Source: Methanobrevibacter woesei
GTDB taxonomy: Archaea > Methanobacteriota > Methanobacteria > Methanobacteriales > Methanobacteriaceae
NCBI RefSeq assembly: GCF_003111605.1
Contig: NZ_MZGU01000002.1
Coordinates: forward strand, 62,001 to 126,000
Direction: 5' to 3'
Length of the DNA: 64,000 nt
In this document: in pieces, positions 11,291 through 19,729 of the stretch
How positions within the stretch are numbered: position 1 is the first letter of the stretch
Layout: the number at the start of each line of letters is the position of its first letter
Notes under the pieces: model-generated
Seen by the model: the letters and a program-made list of their open reading frames with translations, nothing else
Databases searched by the model: none
Told to the model about the DNA's origin: nothing
Made by a program: the position numbers and the translations under genes

Positions 11291-12199
11291 TTATTTTTTA
11301 CCTGCAAAAATAGGGAATTGTTTTAAATTAGCTAAAGACTCTATTAAATCAGTTCTTGTTATAATTCCAAGTATATCATTATCTTTATCTGCAACAACTA
11401 ATCTTCCAAGTCCTTTTTTAAACATTATATCAACAGCATTAGCTATTTTCATATCTTCATCTACAATATAGACATTATCAGACATTACATCCCCAACAGA
11501 TAGATTTTCTTTACCTTCAGCTACAGCCAAAACAATATCAGTTACAGAAAGCATTCCTACAGCTTTTCCTTTTTTCATTACAGGTGCTCCTTTAATGCTT
11601 TTTTCGGCAATGATAGCTGCTGCATCCCTTAATGAAGTATCAACAGTTAAAGAAATAATATCTCTTGATGCAATATCTCCAACAGTATTTTTAGGAATAC
11701 TACGGATAGTTGTAGTGTCTACAAGGAGAATATTATCCATATCATCTCTGCCAACAATTTTACCCATAACTCCTAAATTATTAACAGGTGTTGGACCAAC
11801 TCTAATGTTATCTCCTAAATTGAGGTCTTTGATGTTTCCTAAAACCTTAATAGCTGCTTCACATTCCCCTGGCTGTGGAACACTGGTAAATTCTATCTTT
11901 GCAACAGAAACTCCTTTTACTTCCTCACCATCTTTATATAAAGGTACATGATGATCTTTATCTGTAACTGTAATATTCAAGGAATGATAAGCTTCAACAG
12001 TAGGTTTGTAACCTCCTCTAGGACCTGGAACACCTTTAACTAAACCTAAACTCCTGAGAGATTGCATCTGATTACGAATAGTTCCTGGATTTCTATTCAT
12101 TACCTCAGCAATATCTTCACCTTTTATGGACTTACCATTGGAAGATTGATATAGGTTAATTAAGTTTTGTAATATTTCTTTTTGTACAGATGTTAACAT
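11291..12199 (-). CDS. Winged-helix regulator with two CBS domains
   Basis: A 302-residue archaeal regulator. Residues about 1-70 form a winged helix (LTSVQKEILQNLINLYQ... with GEDIAEVMNRNPGTIRNQMQ), then a TRAM/HTH-linked beta domain to about 165, then paired CBS domains (about 170-225 and 235-290) ending in DLIESL. CBS pairs bind adenosine nucleotides, so the protein probably senses energy charge or SAM and controls transcription. Such proteins are common in methanogens; the targets are unknown. It is divergent from the aldo/keto reductase gene. Confidence 0.85.
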   Translation of the reverse strand: MLTSVQKEILQNLINLYQSSNGKSIKGEDIAEVMNRNPGTIRNQMQSLRSLGLVKGVPGPRGGYKPTVEAYHSLNITVTDKDHHVPLYKDGEEVKGVSVAKIEFTSVPQPGECEAAIKVLGNIKDLNLGDNIRVGPTPVNNLGVMGKIVGRDDMDNILLVDTTTIRSIPKNTVGDIASRDIISLTVDTSLRDAAAIIAEKSIKGAPVMKKGKAVGMLSVTDIVLAVAEGKENLSVGDVMSDNVYIVDEDMKIANAVDIMFKKGLGRLVVADKDNDILGIITRTDLIESLANLKQFPIFAGKK

Positions 12200-12404
12200 A
12201 AATCCACCATAAAAATATAAAATTTAATTATTAATTATGTTAAATCTTAAATATAAATATACTTATTCTAAATTATTTATAATTCATCATTTACAATTGA
12301 TAAAACAATTTTTATTGATATTAATCTTATATAATATCTAGTTAATAAGTTTTAATAGAATTAGATTCTATTAATAAGTGAAAAAACACTACTTGAGGAT
12401 AGCT
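12200..12404. other. Divergent promoter region, CBS regulator / aldo-keto reductase
   Basis: 205 AT-rich bases between two divergently read genes must contain both promoters. The stretch TTATATAATATC near 12329-12340 is a candidate TATA element for the plus-strand gene. TGAGGAT lies five bases before its ATG. Confidence 0.4.
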
Positions 12405-13619
12405 ATGAAAAAGAGATTAATTAAAAAGACTGGTGATAAAGTATCACCTTTAGGTTTTGGAGCTATGAGATTACCTCTAAAAAATGGTAAAATCGACCGT
12501 GAAGTAGCTAAAAAGCTCATATATCATGGAATTGATAATGGAATTAACTTCATTGACACAGCTGCATTATATGGTAATGGAGATAGTGAAAAGTTCCTTG
12601 GAGAAGTCCTTGTAGGAGAATATAAAGATAAAGTTCTATTATCTACAAAATTACCTGTTTATAAGATAAAAAAACATGAACAAATGAATAAAACCTTAAA
12701 TAAACAGCTTGAAAGGCTTAACCGTGACTCCATTGATTATTATTTCTTACATAATATTGATCTGGAGAATATGAATCGTTTACTTAAATTAAATGTTATT
12801 AAATTTCTCACAGAGGCAAAAAAAGAAGGAAAAATAAAGCATGTTGGATTTTCCTATCACGGCAAAAGCAGAGAGTTTCCATTAATTGTTGACAGCTATG
12901 ACTGGGACTGTGTAATGGTCCAGTATAATTTTATGGACTCAAATACTCAAGTTGACATTGATGGAGTAAAACATGCCTATGAAAAAGGCCTTGGAATATT
13001 TATAATGGAGCCTCTAAAAGGAGGTATTCTTGCAGGAAAGATGCCAAATAAAGCATCAAAAATATTAAATAAACAAGACCCTGAAAAAAGTACTACTGAA
13101 TGGTCACTCTCATGGGTATTGAATCATCCAGAAGTAAGCTGCGTACTATCTGGAATGAATGAAATATCACAGATTGATGAAAATATAGCTATTGCATCGA
13201 AAGTAGAAAGCAATTCACTAACTTCTGGTGAAATAGAAACTTTAGATAAAGTAAAAGAAGTGATGCAGGATCTCTTAAAAATAAACTGCACATCATGTGG
13301 ATATTGCATGCCCTGTCCTCGTAAAGTAAACATTCCTGAGTGTATTAAGATATATAATGAAAAATATCTCTTTAATCAGAAAGGTTTATTAACAGATGCA
13401 TTTATTAATTATTTCACCTCAGTTGGAGGAGTTATGAATGAAAAAGGAAATGCAGGACTTTGCACTAGCTGTGGAGTATGCATTGAAAAATGTCCACAGC
13501 ATTTAGATATTCCAAAAGAGCTTAAAAAGGTTAAAAATGAATTTGAAGGTCATGGATTTAATTTCAAGCTATGGTTTATAAAAAACATTGGAATGCCAAT
13601 CTATCAAAAGTTCTTTTAA
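12405..13619 (+). CDS. Aldo/keto reductase with C-terminal ferredoxin domain
   Basis: A 404-residue protein. Residues about 1-275 form an AKR barrel with the catalytic Asp/Tyr region FIDTAALYGNGDSE, the lysine strand and the HVGFSYHG motif. The C-terminus carries two cysteine groups: CTSCGYCMPCP (about 297-307) and CTSCGVCIEKCP (about 362-373), suited to 4Fe-4S clusters. Such Fe-S AKRs are common in anaerobes and are thought to couple NAD(P)H or ferredoxin to aldehyde/ketone reduction; the substrate is unknown. An upstream GTG nine codons earlier is in frame, but the ATG at 12405 follows TGAGGAT and matches the family start. Confidence 0.88.
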   Translation: MKKRLIKKTGDKVSPLGFGAMRLPLKNGKIDREVAKKLIYHGIDNGINFIDTAALYGNGDSEKFLGEVLVGEYKDKVLLSTKLPVYKIKKHEQMNKTLNKQLERLNRDSIDYYFLHNIDLENMNRLLKLNVIKFLTEAKKEGKIKHVGFSYHGKSREFPLIVDSYDWDCVMVQYNFMDSNTQVDIDGVKHAYEKGLGIFIMEPLKGGILAGKMPNKASKILNKQDPEKSTTEWSLSWVLNHPEVSCVLSGMNEISQIDENIAIASKVESNSLTSGEIETLDKVKEVMQDLLKINCTSCGYCMPCPRKVNIPECIKIYNEKYLFNQKGLLTDAFINYFTSVGGVMNEKGNAGLCTSCGVCIEKCPQHLDIPKELKKVKNEFEGHGFNFKLWFIKNIGMPIYQKFF

Positions 13620-13680
13620 AAAGCATAGAATAGTTTTAAAAACTATAAACTAAATAGTAGTAACTAATAGGTGAATTATT

Positions 13681-13890
13681 ATGAAATTAGAAGAAATGTT
13701 AGCACCATGCCCGAAATGTGGTTCTAAAGACAAAACAGCACATAGAAAAATGTTAGATAACCACCGTGCACATGCAGAATTAGATACTGTAAGATGTGAC
13801 AACTGTGGATACATTTTCTTTGTAAATGACAACATAGAAGATGACGAGAAAAAAGAACTTCTTAAAGAGTTAAATAAATTCTATGGATAA
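13681..13890 (+). CDS. Small four-cysteine protein, likely radical SAM target
   Basis: A 69-residue acidic protein with two CxxCG pairs (CPKCG at 10-14 and CDNCG at 39-43) spaced like a zinc ribbon, plus histidines between them. An AGGTGAATT ribosome site precedes the ATG. Its stop codon overlaps the start of the SPASM radical SAM gene by eight bases, so they are co-translated. From memory, the pair matches a methanogen-specific family of Cys-rich peptides encoded beside peptide-modifying radical SAM enzymes (TIGR04165 beside TIGR04083). Alternatively it is a simple zinc-ribbon regulator. No leader-peptide cleavage motif or export signal is visible. Confidence 0.8.
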   Translation: MKLEEMLAPCPKCGSKDKTAHRKMLDNHRAHAELDTVRCDNCGYIFFVNDNIEDDEKKELLKELNKFYG

Positions 13891-15022
13891 AATGACATTT
13901 CATGTAATGATTATCCCTACTTTAAACTGTCCATCAAACTGTAAATACTGCTGGGGATCTGAAAACACAAAAGAAATAATGGACATATCAATTATTGATA
14001 ATATAATTGAATGGTTAAAAGATTTCAGGCAAGATAAAGTTCATTTTACCTTCCACGGTGGAGAACCTCTTCTTGCAGGCTATGATTTTTATAGTGAAGC
14101 TCTTGAAAAATTATCTAACATCCCTAATTTCGAAGGATTTTCACTACAAAGTAATATCTGGCTTTTAAATCAGGACCTTATTGATTTATTTAAAAAATAC
14201 AATGTTGTTATTAGTACAAGTATTGACGGGCCAAAAGAAATCAATGATTATCAAAGGGGAGAAGGCTACTTTGATAAAACAATGTCCAAATATGAACTAG
14301 CTAAAGAAAATGGACTTCCAATAAACTTTGTTTTAACTGTAACAGATTATTCTAAAGATTACAGTGATGAATTATATGATTTCTTTAAAGAACATAAAAT
14401 GAACCTTAAAATACATGCTGCCTTACCTTCACTTAGGGGAGACAATGCAGATCCATGGGCATTAGACCAGGAAGAACATGGAAAGCTATTGATCGAATGG
14501 CTAGACAAATATCTCTATGATTTAGATAAATTTGTAATAAAAGACTTAGACCATATCTGTAAAAGCACTCTAAGAAGAAGAGGAACCTTATGTACTTTTG
14601 CAGATTGTATTGGTACAACACTAGCTATTGGAGCTGATGGTTCAATATATCCATGTTACCGTTTTGTAGGAATGGATGAATACATTTTAGGAAATGTTAA
14701 AGACAATCCTTCCTTTGATAAATTAAAAGAATCTGATGCATGGGCTAAATTACAGGAATTCAGAGATTATGTTGATGAAAACTGTAAAAAATGTAGATAT
14801 GTGAAATACTGTGAAGGAGGATGTCCTTATAATGGAATTGTAGCATATCAAACACCAAAAGCAGTTGACCCTCAATGTACAGCCTATAAAATGATTTTTG
14901 GTGAAGTTTCAAAAAGAATGAACAAGGAATTTGCTAAAAATGCAATTCCAGGACTGGCTCCCAGTGGACCAAAATCAGAAGATGAACCATTTAGTATAAT
15001 GGATTTAATGATGAAGCCATGA
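13883..15022 (+). CDS. SPASM-domain radical SAM peptide-modifying enzyme
   Basis: A 379-residue enzyme. The radical SAM 4Fe-4S site CPSNCKYC (CxxxCxxC) is at about residues 16-23, followed by the FHGGEPLL motif near 56-63 of the sulfatase-maturase/PqqE type. The C-terminal SPASM region has CTFADC, CYRF, then CKKCRYVKYCEGGC and a final DPQC near 329-360, enough for two auxiliary clusters. SPASM enzymes modify peptides or proteins (thioether bonds, Calpha-Cbeta links, formylglycine). The overlapping upstream gene is the obvious substrate; no sulfatase is nearby. The start at 13883 overlaps that gene; an ATG three codons later is also possible. Confidence 0.9.
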   Translation: MDKMTFHVMIIPTLNCPSNCKYCWGSENTKEIMDISIIDNIIEWLKDFRQDKVHFTFHGGEPLLAGYDFYSEALEKLSNIPNFEGFSLQSNIWLLNQDLIDLFKKYNVVISTSIDGPKEINDYQRGEGYFDKTMSKYELAKENGLPINFVLTVTDYSKDYSDELYDFFKEHKMNLKIHAALPSLRGDNADPWALDQEEHGKLLIEWLDKYLYDLDKFVIKDLDHICKSTLRRRGTLCTFADCIGTTLAIGADGSIYPCYRFVGMDEYILGNVKDNPSFDKLKESDAWAKLQEFRDYVDENCKKCRYVKYCEGGCPYNGIVAYQTPKAVDPQCTAYKMIFGEVSKRMNKEFAKNAIPGLAPSGPKSEDEPFSIMDLMMKP

Positions 15023-15203
15023 AAAATTTGTTACACTTAAATCATTATTTAATAAATATTAAAAAAAAAACTTATTATTAAAATATTTATCAAATAAGAT
15101 TAATTTCATCACCACCATGACAAAATCCATTTAAACTTTTTTTTAATTAAATATTCTTGATTTTTCTAAAGTAATTGTAAAAAGAAAAAAGAGAATATTC
15201 AAT

Positions 15204-15569
15204 TTAGACAAAAGCAAGATTTAACTCAGGAAGATTAACATTATTCGCGAGACTATTCCGTAAACGATTACTTACAGATTTATTATGTACAAGAACAACA
15301 ATTAAAGTACTTAATTCAATCAATTTAGAAGTAACATTAATAGAAACATTAATTTTCTTAATATTCATTAAACTACTTTTATCAAATCCAAATAACTTAG
15401 AAGCATTTAAAAACTCAAAAGCACAAGGAATACCATTGATATCAAAATCAACTATAACATCATTAGACAACTCTAAAGAATAATCATAATCATAATTTCC
15501 ATCATACTTTAACATTAAAGCATCACATTCATAATCATAATTTTTAATCAAAGGTTTACCTGAACTCAT
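15204..15569 (-). CDS. DUF2283-like protein, probable antitoxin
   Basis: A 121-residue protein whose first half fits DUF2283: a YDYECDALMLKY strand, then VIVDFDINGIPCAFEFLNAS. It resembles the protein at 54376-54744 (shared pattern of FEF/IEIL-x-AS-x-LF-x-x-DKSSL). DUF2283 genes commonly partner small toxin genes such as DUF4258. Here the preceding gene overlaps it by 14 bases and is such a candidate. I start at ATG 15569 (GGTGA just upstream) rather than 11 codons earlier because DUF2283 proteins begin close to the YDYEADAL strand. The antitoxin role is inferred. Confidence 0.6.
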   Translation of the reverse strand: MSSGKPLIKNYDYECDALMLKYDGNYDYDYSLELSNDVIVDFDINGIPCAFEFLNASKLFGFDKSSLMNIKKINVSINVTSKLIELSTLIVVLVHNKSVSNRLRNSLANNVNLPELNLAFV

Positions 15570-15882
15570 TTTCACCCATTCTCCTACTAGACTTAGCTTC
15601 ATATGTAGTTATCATTTTCAAAGATTTAAACTCATTAATTACAATAATAAGATAAAAATCCTTATTCTCTTTATTAGGATACTTATAACATAGTTTAAAT
15701 TTATTTTCAGCTTGCTTATTAATACCTAACAGTTCATGATTAAATAAAATATCAATCCATAGCTCTTTATTATCATGCCTTAAATCATTATTAAAATTAA
15801 AATGTTTTGTTGTGCGAATTTCAGATGCATCATTTAAAGAATTGATAATATCAATAGCCTCTTGAATAGAAAAATCTTTCAT
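15556..15882 (-). CDS. Small protein, candidate toxin of a type II pair
   Basis: A 108-residue protein without a recognised signature. It starts with MKDFSIQEAIDIINSLND, a helix often seen at the start of RelE/DUF4258-like toxins, and ends in hydrophobic strands (FYLIIVINE, KMITTYEAKSSRRMGE) like the last strands of that fold. The ATG at 15882 follows AAAGGAA; an in-frame start 13 codons upstream is less likely. It overlaps the DUF2283 gene that follows, the usual order toxin then antitoxin for this family. The toxin role is inferred from context only. Confidence 0.55.
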   Translation of the reverse strand: MKDFSIQEAIDIINSLNDASEIRTTKHFNFNNDLRHDNKELWIDILFNHELLGINKQAENKFKLCYKYPNKENKDFYLIIVINEFKSLKMITTYEAKSSRRMGENEFR

Positions 15883-15952
15883 AATAATTTTTCCTTTAAC
15901 ATATTTTTTATATAAACTCAAAAATATAAATAATTTTACTTAATTTATTTAT

Positions 15953-16653
15953 CTAATTTTTTAACATCTTAAGAATTTTACCATCATGAACATGATTCCA
16001 TGTGGTTAATCCCATATGTTTTTTAGTATGGTCTGCTCTTTCATTGATAATCTCTGCTGCAGTTTGACCAGTATTGCATAATGTAATTTATTTTGAACTT
16101 TAGAATAGAATTCCCTTGCAGTTTCAGAGTCTTTATCATAATTCCAACTACATTCTTTAAAAATATCTGTAATTTTTTGATAAACTCTTCTTTCACTAGC
16201 TCATATTTCCTTAATCTTTTCTAGCAGTTCATCAAAATAATCTTTACCAAATCTAGAACCATTTTTTAATAATTCAGTATCTAATGCAAATCCTTTAACC
16301 ATATACTCCATAAGAATCTTTGTAGCCCATTTACGGAACTGTGTAGCTTCTTTACTGTTAACACGATAGCCTACAGATATAATAGCATCAAGATTATAAA
16401 AATTTCTATTATATTTTTTTCCATCATTTGCAGTTGTTTCCATTTTGGAAATAACTGAATTTTTAGTTAATTCACCTTCATTAAAAATATTTTTTAAATG
16501 TTTACTAATAGCTGGAACATTAACATTAAACAGTTCAGCTATTGTTTTTTGTGTAGCCCACATTGTTTCATTTTCTTGATCAATAACAACATTAATTGAA
16601 ACTGCACTTTCCTCATTTTTATATAATAAAGTTTCTACAAGATTATTAGTCAT
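15953..16653 (-). pseudogene. RhuM-family protein, broken by a nonsense codon and a frameshift
   Basis: The first 150 codons (16653 to 16204) encode the RhuM N-terminus, with MWATQKTIAELFNVNVPAIS and the KATQFRKWATKIL-type motif (SKEATQFRKWATKILMEYM). A TGA at 16201-16203 then interrupts the frame. After it the same frame continues with the RhuM sequence ASERRVYQKITDIFKECSW and KVQNKLHYA. One base is missing near 16072-16076, after which the frame shifts to TGQTAAEIINERADHTKKHMG and ends KILKML before TAG at 15953-15955. So two lesions disrupt an otherwise full-length RhuM (about 230 residues). RhuM proteins are linked to mobile and virulence regions; their function is unknown. The decay looks recent. 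Confidence 0.88.
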
Positions 16654-16870
16654 AATATTACAAATCCTAAAGTTATCAATAAAATCTACTTATCTCTTAT
16701 TATTATCAAAAAAATCTTAATAAATATTTTTATTTATAAAACATATAACTTAGATAGAAAATGTTTAGAAAAAATTGTATGAATTAAACAAAATTTATAT
16801 AATTACAAAAAATAATGGCTAAAATAAACATACTAAAAAAAGAAAGAAAGGAATAATTAAAGAAAAATAG

Positions 16871-17554
16871 CTATTTTTTAAAGGTTCTGATGAATTTATC
16901 TTTAATTATTTTAAGTAAAACGCCAACACCATGAGATACAGGGTTTTTTGTAGACCCGTCAACATCATATCTTACAGTAATTGGAACTTCAAGTATTTTA
17001 AGATTGTTATCGGCTGCATCAGCCAACATTTCACTTTCAATACCAAAACCAGTGTCTCTAAATCTGAAACATCCAACTGCTTTTTTTGAAAATGCCCTAA
17101 AACCACTTTGAGAATCAGTTACATGGATTCCACAGGAAATATTAGTAGCTATATCTAAAACTCTTTGACCTACACGTCTGTAAGCAGGAGTGTTTTCTTC
17201 AAATCCATCTAAATACCTGCTTCCATTAACCAAGTCAGCAGTTCCATCTAAAATAGGTTTTATAATAGCTGGAATCTCATCAGGATTATGTTGCCCATCA
17301 CCATCAATAGTTACAACAACATCATAATCCCTAACTGCATTAAAACCTTTTTTTAGAGCTACTCCTTTTCCCTGGTTGGTTTTATTTGTTATTACCTTTG
17401 CACCATGAGAAATAGCTATTTTAGAAGTATTATCACTACTTCCATCATCAATTACCAATGCATCATCAACATATTTAAGGGATTTGTCAATAATTGAACC
17501 AATAGCTACCTCTTCGTTAAATGCAGGTATCAATACAATTGATTTCATATTCAT
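16871..17554 (-). CDS. GT2 glycosyltransferase, dolichyl-phosphate glucose synthase type
   Basis: A 227-residue GT-A enzyme of the polyprenyl-phosphate sugar synthase group. VLIPAFNEE, VIDDGSSDNT and the metal-binding TIDGDGQHNPDE motif (about residues 89-100) are intact, as is DSQSGFRAFS. No transmembrane tail is seen. The ATG at 17552-17554 overlaps the stop of the epimerase gene (ATGA), so the two are coupled. The unit galU - epimerase - GT2 suggests that UDP-glucose is made, converted and then loaded onto a lipid carrier for surface glycans. Confidence 0.88.
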   Translation of the reverse strand: MNMKSIVLIPAFNEEVAIGSIIDKSLKYVDDALVIDDGSSDNTSKIAISHGAKVITNKTNQGKGVALKKGFNAVRDYDVVVTIDGDGQHNPDEIPAIIKPILDGTADLVNGSRYLDGFEENTPAYRRVGQRVLDIATNISCGIHVTDSQSGFRAFSKKAVGCFRFRDTGFGIESEMLADAADNNLKILEVPITVRYDVDGSTKNPVSHGVGVLLKIIKDKFIRTFKK

Positions 17555-18519
17555 TCTATTCTGTAGTAGTCTTTCATCCATTCTACAGTTCTTTTAATTC
17601 CTTCTTCAGGTGGAACTTTAGGATCATGTTTTAAATCACGAATAGCTTTTGAAAAATCAATAGTTTTAACTTTTGTTGTGAAATCTTCAGCTGGAGTGTA
17701 GGTTACAAGAGAATCATCTACTCCAACAGCATCAAGAACCATATCAGAGTACTGTTTAATATCTCTTTCCCATTCCTGTTTACTTCCTACATTGTAAACT
17801 TCTCCAGGAATGAAGTTATCTACGATATTTGCAAAGGTTCTGACAGTGTCTTCCACATAGTCAATAATTCTTTTATGACCCATATGTACTGAGTATGGAA
17901 GTCCATGTAGAGCTTTATATATGAAAATTGGAATAAATCCTTTATATGGTGAGTAAGCTTCATGTGGTCCATAACAGTTTACTGGACGAACCCTAACAGT
18001 TTCAGTTCCAAACATAGTAGCCGAATTCATACACATTAATTCTCCAGCCCATTTAGAGATTGCATAATCGTTCATCTGGTAGGTTTCAGATATTGGTCTG
18101 TTTTCCATTACATCTTCGCTCATAACTCCTTCATAGTCTCCGTAAACTTCAGCTGAGGAAAATGAAATCATTCTGTAGCCTAATTTTTCCTGAAGACGAA
18201 TCATGTTTTTAAGACCGATTACATTGGTTTCCCAAAGGTTTTCATAGTAACCTTCACCATTCCATCTTCCATATTCTGCAGCAAGATGGTAAACATAGTC
18301 AAAGTCATCATTGTCTTCGAAAATCCTTTCCATTTGACGGTAACTTCTTACATCTCCACGGACATAGTCAGAGTAGGAATCAGAGTATAAATCTGCTTCT
18401 TCTTCATGATGTAACAAGTCTACAGCTAGTACTTCATGTCCACGGGATCTTAATTCATTTACAAGGTTAGTACCAATAAAACCACTACCACCAGTAACTA
18501 AAATTCTTTGAGTTTCCAT
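17551..18519 (-). CDS. NAD-dependent nucleotide-sugar epimerase/dehydratase (extended SDR)
   Basis: A 322-residue extended short-chain dehydrogenase. The NAD-binding GGSGFIG is at residues 10-16, the catalytic pair is Y-x-x-x-K in YAISK (about 153-157), and the serine sits in ISFSSAEVYG. It acts on a UDP- or TDP-sugar (4-epimerase, UDP-glucuronate decarboxylase or dehydratase); the substrate cannot be fixed from sequence, but galU 12 bases upstream makes a UDP-hexose likely. An AAGGAGAAA ribosome site precedes the ATG. Confidence 0.88.
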   Translation of the reverse strand: METQRILVTGGSGFIGTNLVNELRSRGHEVLAVDLLHHEEEADLYSDSYSDYVRGDVRSYRQMERIFEDNDDFDYVYHLAAEYGRWNGEGYYENLWETNVIGLKNMIRLQEKLGYRMISFSSAEVYGDYEGVMSEDVMENRPISETYQMNDYAISKWAGELMCMNSATMFGTETVRVRPVNCYGPHEAYSPYKGFIPIFIYKALHGLPYSVHMGHKRIIDYVEDTVRTFANIVDNFIPGEVYNVGSKQEWERDIKQYSDMVLDAVGVDDSLVTYTPAEDFTTKVKTIDFSKAIRDLKHDPKVPPEEGIKRTVEWMKDYYRIE

Positions 18520-18531
18520 AATATTTTCTCC

Positions 18532-19374
18532 TTAAACAATTGTTCTAAGATATTCTAATAAGTCTTCTCTTGATTCTTCATCATCCATTGCAAATTCAAT
18601 TGATGTTTTAAGCCATTCTAAACGATTACCTATATCATAGGTTTTTCCTTCAAAGGTATTTCCATATATTGCATCTAATTTAGATAAAGCATCAGTAAGT
18701 TGGATTTCACCACCAACACCAGGTTCTGTTTCATTAATTTTATCAAATATATCTGGTGTTAAAACATATCTTCCCATAATAGCTAAATTTGATGGTGCTT
18801 CACTCATTGGAGGTTTTTCAACAAGCTGATTGATTTTATAAACATCCTTTTCAATTTCTTCCCCTTTGATAATTCCATATCTTTCCACTTTTTCCATTGG
18901 AACTGCTTCAAGAGAAATAGCTGATGCATCATATTTATTGTAAATATCAATTAACTGTTTTGTACATGGAGTATCTCCTTTTGTAATTGTATCTCCAAGC
19001 ATAACAGCAAATGGTTCATCACCAACATGTTTTCTTGCACAGTATATTGCATCTCCAAGTCCTTTCTGTTCTTTTTGACGGATATAACAAATATCTGCTA
19101 AATCAGTGATATCTCTAATTTGTTTTAGGTATTTGTCTTTTCCAGCAACCTCTAATGTATGTTCCAGTTCAAAGGATTTGTCAAAATGATCTTCAATAGA
19201 CCTTTTGTTTTTACCTGTTACAATAAGAATATCATCAATACCTGAAGCTACTGCTTCTTCGATTACATATTGAATTGTAGGTTTATCAAAAACTGGCAAC
19301 ATCTCTTTTGGTTGCGCCTTTGTTGCAGGCAGGAATCTTGTTCCAAAACCAGCAGCAGGAATAACAGCTTTCAT
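18532..19374 (-). CDS. galU: UTP-glucose-1-phosphate uridylyltransferase
   Basis: GalU makes UDP-glucose from UTP and glucose-1-phosphate, the donor for the surface-glycan genes nearby. The 280-residue protein has the nucleotidyltransferase signature AAGFGTRFLPATKAQPKEMLP from residue 7, the VEKP motif and the GGEIQLTDAL segment, all in order. A TATA box (19401-19418) and a GGTGATAAAT ribosome site precede it. It is the first gene of a three-gene unit. Confidence 0.95.
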   Translation of the reverse strand: MKAVIPAAGFGTRFLPATKAQPKEMLPVFDKPTIQYVIEEAVASGIDDILIVTGKNKRSIEDHFDKSFELEHTLEVAGKDKYLKQIRDITDLADICYIRQKEQKGLGDAIYCARKHVGDEPFAVMLGDTITKGDTPCTKQLIDIYNKYDASAISLEAVPMEKVERYGIIKGEEIEKDVYKINQLVEKPPMSEAPSNLAIMGRYVLTPDIFDKINETEPGVGGEIQLTDALSKLDAIYGNTFEGKTYDIGNRLEWLKTSIEFAMDDEESREDLLEYLRTIV

Positions 19375-19400
19375 ATATTTATCACCATGTAAATTATTTT

Positions 19401-19418
19401 ATACTATTTATATATCTT
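19401..19418 (-). promoter_or_regulatory. TATA box for galU unit
   Basis: On the minus strand the segment reads AAGATATATAAATAGTAT, a close match to the archaeal TATA element, about 30-45 bases before the galU ATG. Confidence 0.55.
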
Positions 19419-19519
19419 AATATTTAAATAGTTAATTCATTTTAAAAAGTAGTTTTAATAATTAGAAACTAAATTATTCTTGGTTAAATAAAAAAGCAGT
19501 TAATAAAAGTTAGTTTTTG

Positions 19520-19537
19520 AAAAAAATAAAAAGGTTT
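19520..19537 (-). terminator. T-rich terminator after tRNA-Leu
   Basis: Just past the 3' end of the tRNA, the minus strand reads CCTTTTTATTTTTTTCAA, a typical archaeal U-tract that ends a tRNA transcript. Confidence 0.5.
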
Positions 19538-19540
19538 GAG

Positions 19541-19624
19541 TGCGGGAGACGGGACTTGAACCCGCGAAGGGACTAACCCAATAGGCCCTCAACCTATCGC
19601 CTTTGACCACTCGACCACCCCCGC
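19541..19624 (-). tRNA. tRNA-Leu, anticodon GAG
   Basis: The 84-base gene folds as a class II tRNA. The acceptor stem is GCGGGGG with CTCCCGC (one G-T pair), and the discriminator is A. The anticodon stem ATAGG/CCTAT encloses the loop TTGAGGG with anticodon GAG. The variable arm is TGGG-TTAG-TCCC, and the T arm CGGG-TTCAAGT-CCCG. No 3' CCA is encoded, as is usual in these archaea. It reads CUC and CUU leucine codons. It separates the galU unit from the XRE/ImmA/PIN operon and could have served as an integration target, although no duplicated tRNA end was found. Confidence 0.95.
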
Positions 19625-19729
19625 AAGAGAGTAACAAAATAAACAGTAATAATTAGTTTATTTGAAATTATATATAAACTTAACTATTTTAAAGGATTTT
19701 AACTAATGAAAATGAAAAAATTAAGATTA

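Noticed and set aside
16072-16203. Programmed frameshift or stop read-through in rhuM
   Set aside because: No slippery run or stem loop is seen, and two separate lesions are simpler to explain as decay.
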